55,021 bases of DNA from Pseudomonas sp. REP124 (GTDB taxonomy: Bacteria; Pseudomonadota; Gammaproteobacteria; Pseudomonadales; Pseudomonadaceae): the NCBI RefSeq assembly GCF_020164475.1, contig NZ_JAIQWX010000027.1, forward strand, positions 1 to 55,021. Reading direction: 5' to 3'. This document shows, in pieces, positions 38,140-46,410 of this stretch (within the stretch, counting starts at the first letter, position 1; each line of letters starts with the position of its first letter). A model generated the notes under the pieces. That model saw nothing but the letters and a program-made list of their open reading frames with translations, was not told where the DNA came from and did not search any database. The position numbers and the translations under genes are program-made.

Positions 38140-39453
38140 TTACACCGCGCCAGCGATAGAACAACTGCCGACTTTCGGCATCCGCGCACCGAAATACGCC
38201 GCACTGCCCATGCCCACCGCGCCCATCACCGCGCAGAACATCACACAGATCCATGGACTCCATGGCATCAGACCGATCAACAACAACGGTGTGATACTCG
38301 CCCATGCGGCGTAGGCAATGTTGTAGGTAAAGGAAATACCCGAAACGCGGATGCGCGCCGGGAACAGGCTAACCATCACCGAAGGCACTGCGCCAACCAC
38401 CCCGCAACCCAGACCTGCTATCGAATAGGCCAGACCGATCCAGCTGCCCCCATTGATCAGACAGGCGTAGAGCACGCCAATACCCAGCGGCAGCAACAGG
38501 CTGTAGATCATGACCGCGCGCCAGGCACCGATGCGGTCGACCAGCAACCCGGCCAGCACGCAACCGATGTTCAGAAAGACGATGCCCAGCGCGCTCAGGG
38601 CGAAGGTGTGGCTGGCGGTCATGCCGAAGGTTTTCTGCATCATGGTCGGGGTGATGACCACGAACACCACCACCGCCGAGGTCAGCACACAGGTGAGGAT
38701 CATCGCCGGCAGCATGGCCAGCCGATGCTCGCGCAGCACCGCGCGCAACGGCAGTTCGACGTGTTCTTCGCGGCGAGCCTGCATGGCCATGAACACCGGA
38801 GTTTCACTGAGCCAGCGGCGTAGCCAAACACCGATCACCCCGAACACGCCACCGAGCAGGAACGGATACCGCCAGGCGTAATCGAGGATCTCGGTCGGGG
38901 TGAAAAGCTGAGCCAGGAAGGTCGCCGTCAGGGCGCCCAGCAAGTAGCCGAAAGTCAGCCCCGCCTGCAAAAAGCCCAAGGCGTAGCCGCGATGGCCAAC
39001 CGGCGCATGTTCAGCCACGAACACCCAGGCACTGGGGACTTCCCCGCCTACCGCGGCCCCTTGCAGAACACGCAGCAACAACAGCAACAGCGGTGCGAAA
39101 TAGCCGATTTGCGCGTAGGTCGGCATGACCCCGATCAGCAGGCAGGGCAGCGCCATCATCAGGATGCTCAGGCTGAACACCCGTTTGCGCCCCAGCCGGT
39201 CAGCGAAGTGCGCCATCAGGATTCCGCCCAGCGGGCGCGCGAGGTAGCCAGTGACGAAGATGCCGAAGCTCTGCAGCAGCCGCAGCCATTCGGGCATTTC
39301 CGGCGGGAAGAACAACTGGCTCAACGTCAGCGCGAAAAAAACGAAGATGATGAAGTCGTAGATTTCCAGCGCCCCGCCAAGGGCCGCGAGGCCCAGGGTT
39401 TTGTAGTCCGAACGGCGAAAGGGCGCCGGGCGCGAATCGGTAATGGCATTCAT
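38140..39453 (-). CDS. MFS transporter, metabolite:H+ symporter (MHS) family
   Basis: 437 residues with twelve hydrophobic segments. FVTGYLARPLGGILMAHFADRLGRKRVF (about 70-97) is the MFS A-motif in the MHS form, and GGEVPSAWVFVAEHAP and LSETPVFMAM fit the same family of dicarboxylate, alpha-ketoglutarate or proline symporters. ATG at 39453 is preferred because the upstream extension to 39504 is not family-like. Substrate unknown. Divergent from atoE, with about 200 bases between, suggesting a common carbon-source region. Confidence 0.9.
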   Translation of the reverse strand: MNAITDSRPAPFRRSDYKTLGLAALGGALEIYDFIIFVFFALTLSQLFFPPEMPEWLRLLQSFGIFVTGYLARPLGGILMAHFADRLGRKRVFSLSILMMALPCLLIGVMPTYAQIGYFAPLLLLLLRVLQGAAVGGEVPSAWVFVAEHAPVGHRGYALGFLQAGLTFGYLLGALTATFLAQLFTPTEILDYAWRYPFLLGGVFGVIGVWLRRWLSETPVFMAMQARREEHVELPLRAVLREHRLAMLPAMILTCVLTSAVVVFVVITPTMMQKTFGMTASHTFALSALGIVFLNIGCVLAGLLVDRIGAWRAVMIYSLLLPLGIGVLYACLINGGSWIGLAYSIAGLGCGVVGAVPSVMVSLFPARIRVSGISFTYNIAYAAWASITPLLLIGLMPWSPWICVMFCAVMGAVGMGSAAYFGARMPKVGSCSIAGAV

Positions 39454-39653
39454 GTAAAAGAACTCTGACACAGGCAAAAACCAAGGCGCCCATGGTCTAC
39501 GCAAACGCTGCTAGGAACAACCCGCTAGACCAAAGTCGCATAGCCGTAAAACAGCGTCACAAAATATTTCGCCTTGATTTACTGTAAACGCCTGTCCAGA
39601 CGGGCCGTCGAGCCCTGAAGACCACAACAAACATAAAAATTCGAGGTGTTCCC

Positions 39654-41072
39654 GTGGCCGCTGATATCGAAGATAGCCGCTCAGCCCGCTTTGCCCTGCG
39701 CTGCTCAAGTTTTGCCGAACGCTGGTTTCCCGACTCCTGGGTATTCGCTGCCTTGGCGGTGATCATCGTCGCCGTAGCCACGATGTTCATGGGGGCCAAG
39801 CCCACCGATGCCGCGATGGCATTCGGTGATGGTTTCTGGAGCCTGATCCCCTTCACCATGCAGATGGCGTTCGTGGTGATCGGCGGTTATGTGGTGGCCA
39901 GCTCGCCGCCTGCGGTGAAGCTGATCGACCGGTTGGCCAAGATCCCGAAAAACGGGCGTTCCGCCGTGGCCTGGGTCGCCCTGATTTCCATGGTCGCTTC
40001 GCTTCTGAACTGGGGCCTGTCGCTGGTGTTCGGTGGCCTGCTGGTACGCGCCCTGGCCCGCAGAACCGATCTGAAAATGGATTACCGCGCCGCCGGTGCT
40101 GCGGCTTACCTCGGTCTTGGCGCCGTGTGGGCCCTGGGTCTGTCGTCGTCCGCTGCGCAATTGCAGGCCAACCCGGCGAGCCTGCCGCCGTCGATTCTGT
40201 CGATCACCGGGGTGATTCCATTCACCCAGACGATCTTTCTCTGGCAGTCCGGCGTGATGCTGCTGGCGTTGATCGTGATCTCGGTCATCATTGCCTACGC
40301 CACCGCACCGGGAAAAAATTCGGCCCGTGACGCCGAGGCCTGCGGCGTCGACCCAAGCTTCAACCTGCCACCGCTGCAACCGCGCACCCGTCCAGGCGAA
40401 TGGCTGGAACACAGCCCGCTGTTGATCATCCTCCTGGTGCTGCTGGCCGCTGGATGGCTGTTCCATGAATTCTCGACCAAACCTGCGATCACCGCGATTT
40501 CCGGCCTGAACACCTACAACTTCCTGTTCATCATGCTCGGCGCCCTGCTGCACTGGCGCCCGCGCAGCTTCCTCGACGCCGTGGCCCGTGCGGTACCGAC
40601 CACCACCGGCGTGCTGATCCAGTTCCCGCTGTACGGCTCGATCGCCGCGCTGATGACCACGGTAAAAGGCGCCGACGCCCAGACCCTGGCCCACCACATC
40701 TCGACCTTCTTCGTCAGCATCGCCTCCCATGACACCTATGCGTTGCTGATGGGCGTGTACTCGGCGATTCTCGGCTTCTTCATTCCATCCGGCGGCGGCA
40801 AGTGGATCATCGAAGCGCCGTACGTGATGCAAGTGGCCACCGACCTGAACTACCACCTGGGCTGGGCCGTGCAGATCTACAACGCCGCCGAAGCCCTGCC
40901 GAATCTGATCAACCCGTTCTACATGCTGCCGCTGCTGGGCGTGCTGGGCTTGAAGGCCCGGGACCTGATCGGGTTTTCGTTCGTACAGTTGCTGGTACAC
41001 ACACCGCTGGTGCTGGTGTTGTTGTGGGCACTGGGGACGACGCTGGCGTATATGCCGCCAGTGATGCCTTAA
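39654..41072 (+). CDS. atoE: Short-chain fatty acid transporter (AtoE family)
   Basis: 472 residues, about a dozen membrane segments. The start is GTG with GAGGTG seven bases upstream. SSFAERWFPDSWVFAALAV begins the family, with FWSLIPFTMQMAFVVIGGYVVASSPP and FIPSGGGKWIIEAPYVMQ later. AtoE carries short-chain fatty acids such as butyrate or acetoacetate; substrate here is inferred. No atoDAB genes are adjacent. Confidence 0.92.
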   Translation: MAADIEDSRSARFALRCSSFAERWFPDSWVFAALAVIIVAVATMFMGAKPTDAAMAFGDGFWSLIPFTMQMAFVVIGGYVVASSPPAVKLIDRLAKIPKNGRSAVAWVALISMVASLLNWGLSLVFGGLLVRALARRTDLKMDYRAAGAAAYLGLGAVWALGLSSSAAQLQANPASLPPSILSITGVIPFTQTIFLWQSGVMLLALIVISVIIAYATAPGKNSARDAEACGVDPSFNLPPLQPRTRPGEWLEHSPLLIILLVLLAAGWLFHEFSTKPAITAISGLNTYNFLFIMLGALLHWRPRSFLDAVARAVPTTTGVLIQFPLYGSIAALMTTVKGADAQTLAHHISTFFVSIASHDTYALLMGVYSAILGFFIPSGGGKWIIEAPYVMQVATDLNYHLGWAVQIYNAAEALPNLINPFYMLPLLGVLGLKARDLIGFSFVQLLVHTPLVLVLLWALGTTLAYMPPVMP

Positions 41073-41083
41073 GGCGGAGGGAA

Positions 41084-41109
41084 TTGCACCTGCTGCAAGG
41101 CAGGTGCAA
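41084..41109. terminator. Hairpin between convergent atoE and hepT
   Basis: TTGCACCTGC pairs perfectly with GCAGGTGCAA around TGCAAG. There is no T-run on either side, so it is a transcript-end hairpin of uncertain termination strength. Confidence 0.5.
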
Positions 41110-41451
41110 TCACGAATCGGAAGGCAGGACTTTCAATAATTCAGGTAATGCCACCTGAACTGTCTCCCACACTATTCCGAGATTGATGTCGAAATAGCCA
41201 TGAGCAATGCGATTACGCATACCCCGCATGCTGCGCCACGGTACTCGGGAGTGTGAGCTGGTGAAGTCGGGGTAGCCGTCCATGATTTTGGTCGCTGCCT
41301 CGCCAATGATAACGAGACTCATGATGACCGCTTGCTGGGTGCGTTTGTCATCGAAAAAGTCTTCCCAGCCCATGTCCTCGACAAAAATCAAAGCATCGCT
41401 GGCTGCCTGGCGCATATGCTCAAGATAGTCGCCAAGACGATGGTCCGTCAT
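41110..41451 (-). CDS. hepT: HepT-like HEPN toxin (DUF86)
   Basis: 113 residues, all-helical HEPN fold. The RNase motif RX4-6H with X-Y is intact as RNRIAHGY: Arg79, His84, Tyr86. VIMSLVIIGEAATKI (about 42-56) and PWRSMRGMRNRIAHGYF mark the HepT branch. In Shewanella the antitoxin MntA adds AMP units to the HepT tyrosine. The gene follows mntA and overlaps it by four bases, the usual order of this operon. An intact motif argues for a functional toxin. Confidence 0.92.
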   Translation of the reverse strand: MTDHRLGDYLEHMRQAASDALIFVEDMGWEDFFDDKRTQQAVIMSLVIIGEAATKIMDGYPDFTSSHSRVPWRSMRGMRNRIAHGYFDINLGIVWETVQVALPELLKVLPSDS

Positions 41452-41738
41452 ACCGGACGCGCCTGATCGAGTACCTGCTGACGAAACTTCAATGGCAAAT
41501 CCCCTGGCGTCAGCAGATCAACGCTGACCCCCAGCAAATCCTCCAGCTCGAGCTGGAGCCCTCCAAGATCGAACAAGGTAGCGCCCGGCAGCGTATCCAC
41601 CAGCAGGTCAAGATCGCTCCCTTCCTGATCCGTCCCGAACAACACCGAACCGAACACTCGGGGATTGGAAGTCCGAAAGCGGCTGACAACCTCGCGAACG
41701 GCTGCTCGTTGCAGATCAAGCGCGATTGAGGGCCTCAT
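41448..41738 (-). CDS. mntA: MntA-like minimal nucleotidyltransferase antitoxin
   Basis: 96 residues. The nucleotidyltransferase motif GSX10DXD is complete, with Gly30-Ser31, Asp42 and Asp44 (SDLDLLVD), and a third acid at Asp74 in SVDLL. Together with HepT it forms a HEPN/MNT toxin-antitoxin pair, the antitoxin being an AMP-transferring enzyme. It is the first gene of the pair. No phage or transposon genes lie near. Confidence 0.92.
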   Translation of the reverse strand: MRPSIALDLQRAAVREVVSRFRTSNPRVFGSVLFGTDQEGSDLDLLVDTLPGATLFDLGGLQLELEDLLGVSVDLLTPGDLPLKFRQQVLDQARPV

Positions 41739-41827
41739 GTTTCACCTTTTATCGACGGCGGTATTGCGCCAGTCTAGCAGCGGTCCGGTGCGCCAGACAC
41801 TGCACGAGCGACAACCCGAGTGCTACA

Positions 41828-41833
41828 TATAAT
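41828..41833 (+). promoter_or_regulatory. Candidate -10 for the secreted-protein gene
   Basis: A perfect TATAAT lies 43 bases before the ATG at 41876. No good -35 is at the correct distance (TGCACG is 21 bases away), so an activator may be needed. Confidence 0.45.
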
Positions 41834-41875
41834 GTATCCGCCCTGTTCAAGGGATCACGCTGAAAGGATCTGAGC

Positions 41876-43048
41876 ATGCAAAAACTCGCAGGACTTACCC
41901 TCGCGGCTCTCACCCTGAGTGCCGCTGCTCACGCCGATGTCGGCATGAAGCTGGGCAGCACCGAACGCGTTACCCGCCTGTTTGCTTATCCCAACAATTG
42001 CAATGTCATCTGCTTTCGCAACTGGACGCTTGAACAGACCGTCGAGCATTACCTGACCCAAAGCCTGCAACGCGATGGCTACGGCGATGCGAAGGTGCTG
42101 GTCAAAAACGATAACAACCAGCTACATGCCGAAATCACCGGCGTCCCCAAAAGCTATGAAAAGCCACTGGCAGCGCTCCTTGATGCCGGTGATTTGGCGT
42201 ACAACGGCGCGAGCAAGCTCAATGCCGACGGCAAGTGGGCCTACAGCTGGTATTTCTTCCTGCCACTGGGCATGGCCCTGGAAAACCGCAGGAGTGTCGA
42301 GCTGCTGCACTTCCCGCCGGACTATTCGCTGACCCAGGCCCAGGATTACCTGAAATCCGCCACCACCGATCGCTGGGCGTCCCTGCTGACGGTGAACGGC
42401 ATCCCGGCCGAGCAGACACCCGCCTTTCAGACGATCATCGATATCGCGCCGATTGCAGCGCCTTCCAACGCCGGCAAGGACCTCGAAGGTGTCTACGATT
42501 ACTTCAAGGATTATCAGACCGTCATGGTCAGGAACATGAGCGTGACGGCCAGCGGGGATCCTTTGCCGATGGTCGCCTTCGGTACGCCGGTGCGTAACTG
42601 GATCAAGCAACAGTATGGGCCGACGGTGAACGTGCTGAGCCTGGTAAACATCAGCCCGAGCGACGGGACAAAGGTGCCTGTGCTGGGCGCCAACCACCCG
42701 AGCTATATCTGGTACGCGTCTGATCCGGATAATTACACAGGCAACGATGCCAAGGCCAAGGCCGATACGGCGGGCCTGAAAGTCATGGGCCAGGACCTGA
42801 GCGTCGCTTGCTGGCAGGCCGCCATGGGCCGCCAGCCGGACAGCAATCCGGACATCGAGCTCAAAAGCTGCACGCAAACCTGGCAAGTGGCCCAGAAAGA
42901 AAAGACCTGCGCGCTGTTCTACACCTCGATCCGCAACCTGACACCCGCTCAGGCCGCAGGCAAATGCGCGACGGCGACCATTGCACCGCAGCTCAAACAG
43001 CTCAAGGCGCCAGCACCCGCCACTACGGTCCCCGCGCCAGGGCTATAA
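41876..43048 (+). CDS. Unrecognised secreted protein (390 aa)
   Basis: A signal peptide MQKLAGLTLAALTLSAAAHA|DVG is clear, cleaved at about residue 20. The mature part has cysteines in NNCNVICFRNWTLEQTVEHYLTQSL (a probable disulfide), then KLNADGKWAYSWYFFLPLGMALENRRSVELLHFPPDY, PSYIWYASDPDNYTGNDAKAKADTAGLKVMGQDLSVACWQAAMGRQPD, and a cysteine-rich tail ending in a Pro/Ala-rich piece. I do not recognise the family. AAGGATCTGAGC gives a usable ribosome binding site. The protein is secreted to the periplasm, and possibly surface-exposed. It lies alone between the toxin-antitoxin pair and the SET gene. Confidence 0.85.
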   Translation: MQKLAGLTLAALTLSAAAHADVGMKLGSTERVTRLFAYPNNCNVICFRNWTLEQTVEHYLTQSLQRDGYGDAKVLVKNDNNQLHAEITGVPKSYEKPLAALLDAGDLAYNGASKLNADGKWAYSWYFFLPLGMALENRRSVELLHFPPDYSLTQAQDYLKSATTDRWASLLTVNGIPAEQTPAFQTIIDIAPIAAPSNAGKDLEGVYDYFKDYQTVMVRNMSVTASGDPLPMVAFGTPVRNWIKQQYGPTVNVLSLVNISPSDGTKVPVLGANHPSYIWYASDPDNYTGNDAKAKADTAGLKVMGQDLSVACWQAAMGRQPDSNPDIELKSCTQTWQVAQKEKTCALFYTSIRNLTPAQAAGKCATATIAPQLKQLKAPAPATTVPAPGL

Positions 43049-43194
43049 AACGATGAACGGCAGGCCGACTGTCATTTGTGACAGTAGACCGCCGGTTCCA
43101 TCTGCGAGAGGCTTGGGGCTGAACTCATGCGCTGCAGCGCTGACAGGATAGTCAGTTGATTGAGGTCGCAGCCCCCGCCGACAAGGATCGTTAG

Positions 43195-43719
43195 ATGAAA
43201 GCCAGTGCACTGCGCAAATCCCACGCGCCGCCCCCTGGGGGCGTCTATCCGTTTACCGAACTACCCACTGACCTCGGCTTCCCCTCGCTCACCGACTTCG
43301 AGATTCTCACCAATAGCGCCGGTAAGCAGATCGCCGCAATGGCGTTGCGCGAATTTCCGCGAATCAGCCGAATCTGCCGCGTCTCCGGTCATCTACTGCC
43401 CTATCGAAGCCGGCACACGCGGCAGATGGCGCCCGGAGTGCATGTCTACGACCCAAGGTTCTGCGGATTGCTGAGGCACTCGTGCGATCCCAATGTCTAT
43501 CTGGACATGAGTGAGCTGTGGTTATGGGCGCTGAAGGACATCAGGAAGGGCGATTGGCTGGCGATGGACTATGCCGCCACCGAGGACAAGTTGCTGCGAC
43601 AGTTTGCCTGTCTGTGCGGCTCATACAATTGCCGGGGCTGGATTACCGGTTATGACGAGGCGCCAAACGCCGACGGCCAGCTGTTTTTGCAACACTGGCG
43701 TCGGCAGAGTTTGTCCTGA
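43195..43719 (+). CDS. SET-domain protein (predicted lysine methyltransferase)
   Basis: 174 residues with the essential parts of a SET domain. RHSCDPN (94-100) is the pseudoknot motif, corresponding to NHSCxPN, and LKDIRKGDWLAMDY (113-126) ends in the catalytic-site tyrosine. A post-SET zinc-like cluster CLCGSYNCRGW has Cys139, Cys141 and Cys146. It has the size of free-standing bacterial SET proteins. Such proteins have been noted in bacteria, some as effectors; function in Pseudomonas is unknown. There is no signal peptide. The target cannot be predicted from sequence. Confidence 0.9.
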   Translation: MKASALRKSHAPPPGGVYPFTELPTDLGFPSLTDFEILTNSAGKQIAAMALREFPRISRICRVSGHLLPYRSRHTRQMAPGVHVYDPRFCGLLRHSCDPNVYLDMSELWLWALKDIRKGDWLAMDYAATEDKLLRQFACLCGSYNCRGWITGYDEAPNADGQLFLQHWRRQSLS

Positions 43720-43725
43720 AGCGAA

Positions 43726-44370
43726 TTACAACGGTTCGAAAGGACGCAGGCGGTATTGCGGCGGCAATTGATCAGGGCCGCTGATGGTGGTGTTCAGGCT
43801 CTTCCAGCGACCATCTTTAATGCCGTAGATGCAGCCGTGGATCGACAGCTTCTGACCACGGTGCCAGGCGTTCTGCACGATGCTGGTGTGGCCGACGTTG
43901 GCCACTTGCTGGATCACGTTGAGTTCGCACATGCGGTCGACCCGCTCTTCTTCGGTCGGCAGCTTGGCGAGCTCTTCGCGCTTTTCGTAGTACAGGTCAC
44001 GAATGGTGCGCAGCCAGCCATCGATCAGGCCGAACTGGCGATCTTGCATCGAGGCGCGCACACCGCCACAGCCATAGTGGCCGGTGACGAGGATGTGTTT
44101 GACCTTGAGCACGTCGACCGCGTACTGAATCACCGACAGGCAGTTCAGGTCGGTGTGCAGGACCACGTTGGCCACGTTGCGGTGCACGAACAGATCGCCC
44201 GGCAGCATGCCCACGATCTCGTTGGCTGGTACACGCGCATCGGAACAGCCGATCCACAGGTATTCAGGCGTCTGCTGGCGAGCCAGTTTGGCGAAGAAGT
44301 CCGGATCTTCCTTGGTGATCGCGTCAGCCCAACGCTCGTTGTTATCAATCAGGTCTTGTAAGTCATGCAT
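43726..44370 (-). CDS. can: Beta-class carbonic anhydrase
   Basis: Interconverts carbon dioxide and bicarbonate. The 214-residue form starts MHDLQDLIDNNERW at 44370, with GAGG upstream; extension to 44385 would need a TTG. Zinc ligands Cys42, His98, Cys101 and the Asp44-Arg46 dyad are at the same numbers as E. coli Can, in GCSDARVP and VTGHYGCGG. The gene is convergent with the SET gene, six bases between. Confidence 0.96.
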   Translation of the reverse strand: MHDLQDLIDNNERWADAITKEDPDFFAKLARQQTPEYLWIGCSDARVPANEIVGMLPGDLFVHRNVANVVLHTDLNCLSVIQYAVDVLKVKHILVTGHYGCGGVRASMQDRQFGLIDGWLRTIRDLYYEKREELAKLPTEEERVDRMCELNVIQQVANVGHTSIVQNAWHRGQKLSIHGCIYGIKDGRWKSLNTTISGPDQLPPQYRLRPFEPL

Positions 44371-44511
44371 GCTGGGAAGCCTCAAGAATGATTTGCTGCT
44401 TTGACAGTCAACCGCCCGTCGGGGTCACCAAAGGATTGCAGGTGTTTTCGTTGGAATTCTCGTGTGCCGGGTGAGTCCACCCTAGTAAGGCCCACAGTAT
44501 GAGGATTTGCC

Positions 44512-44916
44512 ATGAATGATTCACGACGTCCTTACGACGCGGCACAGCCGCAACCCATCGATGATAACGAAGACCGCATGGGATCGGTGCACGAACTGGA
44601 CTTCGACGACGAACAGCCCAGCGCGAAAATCGGCGACGAGCTGCCCGAGCGTGAGCGCGAGCAATTGATGCCGGGCTCAAGGGTGCGTGAAGCGGGCATG
44701 ACCGGCGCTTCGACCGATGATCATCAGCCGACCGACGACGATTTGAGCCCGGAAACCCTGATTCGCGAAGACGGCGCCCGGGATGCTCGGGAAATCGGTC
44801 GGGGCAATGAGTCCGGTTGGGATTTGAGCATCGTCGATGAAGACGAGATTGGCGGTGGTGGCGGGCTGGATGAGGCGGAGCTGGCGCGGCGCGATCCGCT
44901 CGACGGCAAGCGCTGA
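44512..44916 (+). CDS. Acidic low-complexity conserved hypothetical protein
   Basis: 134 residues, very rich in Asp, Glu, Arg and Gly, with no predicted hydrophobic core: a likely intrinsically disordered protein. PETLIREDGARDAREIGRG and SGWDLSIVDEDEIGGGGGLDEAEL are the more ordered-looking pieces. In pseudomonads such proteins are often annotated as 'serine kinase/phosphatase', a label that no visible motif supports. GAGG precedes the ATG. It is divergent from the carbonic anhydrase gene. Confidence 0.75.
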   Translation: MNDSRRPYDAAQPQPIDDNEDRMGSVHELDFDDEQPSAKIGDELPEREREQLMPGSRVREAGMTGASTDDHQPTDDDLSPETLIREDGARDAREIGRGNESGWDLSIVDEDEIGGGGGLDEAELARRDPLDGKR

Positions 44917-44936
44917 TCAACGTCTGATAAATCGCA

Positions 44937-44996
44937 ATCGCGAGCAGGCTCCCACATTGAACTGTCAACTCCTGTGGGAGCGAGCCTGCTCGCGAG
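44937..44996. repeat. REPIN before rimI
   Basis: ATCGCGAGCAGGCTCCCACA and TGTGGGAGCGAGCCTGCTCGCGA inverted, with a short spacer; it sits between the acidic-protein and rimI 3' ends. The left half has lost a few bases relative to the consensus. Confidence 0.82.
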
Positions 44997-45002
44997 ACTG
45001 TC

Positions 45003-45455
45003 TCAGTCGACCAGTGTGCAGGCCATGACCACCGCATCCTCACGCCCACCCACCGCCGGGTAGTAGTCCCGACGCCGGCCAATCTCATTGAATCCATAAC
45101 GCTCATACAGCTTGAAAGCCGCCGTATTGCTGTCACGCACCTCCAGGAAACACTCCCGGGCTTCAGCCTTATAGGCAATCGACATCAGATGCTCCAGCAA
45201 CGTCAAACCCAGGCCGCGACCCTGGTTTTCCGGTTTGACAGTGATGTTCAGCAGATGCGCTTCATCAAGAATGACCTGCACCACACCGTGCCCGACCTGT
45301 TGCTGCCCTTCGAACATCAGCCAGATCTGGTACTTGCCCAGGCCATCGAGAAAAATGCCGCGGGTCCAGGGATGGCTGTATGCCGCGTATTCGATCTTCA
45401 GTACAGCGTCCAGATCCGCCTCGGTCATCGGGCGGAATGATACAGATTCACTCAT
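45003..45455 (-). CDS. rimI: Ribosomal protein S18 alanine N-acetyltransferase
   Basis: GNAT acetyltransferase of 150 residues that modifies the S18 N-terminus. The acetyl-CoA loop is VKPENQGRGLGLTLLEHLM (about 76-94), and FLEVRDSNTAAFKLYERYGFNEIGRRRDYY is the family's second half. It overlaps the upstream psi-like gene by eight bases, so the two are translationally coupled, as in E. coli holD-rimI. Confidence 0.94.
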   Translation of the reverse strand: MSESVSFRPMTEADLDAVLKIEYAAYSHPWTRGIFLDGLGKYQIWLMFEGQQQVGHGVVQVILDEAHLLNITVKPENQGRGLGLTLLEHLMSIAYKAEARECFLEVRDSNTAAFKLYERYGFNEIGRRRDYYPAVGGREDAVVMACTLVD

Positions 45456-46230
45456 TCGATTCTTTCCAGCGCGCCATCAGCCGACGCATGGCTTGCCAGA
45501 CATCCGCCTTGCGCCGTGGCTCTTCCATTAATAACTCCAGGCCCGGCAAGGCCCAGACCGAACCCAGGCCTTCGACCTGAAGTTCGCGGTTGTAGGATTC
45601 GGCATCCGCCTCGCCCGCAAAACGCACCGCGGGCAGGCCGATCAGCCAGAGGCAGACGCACGGCGCATCTTCGAGTCGTGCCGAGAGAAAACCCTGGACG
45701 AAGTCGCGAGCCGCTTCCGGCCCCTGATCCATCGAACCACGCACCAGCAGCGGCCAGCGCACCGGCTCGCCGACGATCTGCGGGCTGTCCGGCAGGCCGG
45801 CGGCACGCAGCATGTCCTTGAGCAGCAAGTAGGCAGGATCGCGGGATTGGAACGCTTCGCCTGTGGGTAACTCCACCAGCAGCAGGCAGCGCCCGGCGCG
45901 CAGCAATTGCAGGGCGAATCGCGGAGGCGGTATGACGGGGGCCTTGGCGACAGGTGCCTCTTCGGGCTCCTCCACCGGCTTGACCGTCGCGCGCGGGCTG
46001 GCGGTCGAAGGTCGTGGCACTTCGATTTTCACCCTTTCAGCCGGTTTGGCCACTGCAGCGGCAGCCACTTCAGCCACGGCAGCCGGCGCCACAGGCTCGA
46101 CCACAACCGGCTCGAGCGGCTCCAGCAATTCGGGCCGCGACGGTGCAGCAAAGGGCAATTCGGTGCGCGGCAGCCAATTGACCACCTGCATGGCGCTCAG
46201 ATAGGCGCGGCGACGGGACTCGATAAGCAA
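45448..46230 (-). CDS. Predicted DNA polymerase III psi subunit (HolD-like), long form
   Basis: 260 residues. Residues 30-105 are a Pro/Ala/Val/Glu-rich linker. The conserved part (about 100-260) contains RFALQLLRAGRCLLLVELP, LPDSPQIVGEPVRWPLLVRG and an ending MRRLMARWKE. P. aeruginosa has a cryptic psi of this type (PA4679), longer than E. coli HolD, and the neighbour rimI is the same as in E. coli. Psi would connect the chi subunit and the clamp loader. The call depends on this context and on family recall, because direct similarity to E. coli psi is low. Confidence 0.75.
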   Translation of the reverse strand: MLIESRRRAYLSAMQVVNWLPRTELPFAAPSRPELLEPLEPVVVEPVAPAAVAEVAAAAVAKPAERVKIEVPRPSTASPRATVKPVEEPEEAPVAKAPVIPPPRFALQLLRAGRCLLLVELPTGEAFQSRDPAYLLLKDMLRAAGLPDSPQIVGEPVRWPLLVRGSMDQGPEAARDFVQGFLSARLEDAPCVCLWLIGLPAVRFAGEADAESYNRELQVEGLGSVWALPGLELLMEEPRRKADVWQAMRRLMARWKESNE

Positions 46231-46410
46231 AGGTCGGCCACTTGTGGATAACTAAAGTGCACCGATTCTACAGCCCTTCGCTCAAGATCGCCCGCAGTTG
46301 ATCGATAGACTTCACCAACTGAAAAGATGTTGTCCGTCCCGAGAGTGAATCGCATCGGCTGCGATGCAGTACAATCGCGGCTTTTATTCGCCAACCAGCC
46401 GGCCATTCCG

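Noticed and set aside
46327..46410. Longer N-terminus for mksF
   Set aside because: The added 28 residues are not family-like and cover the promoter candidate; MIEPKRVLRAL at 46411 fits the family.
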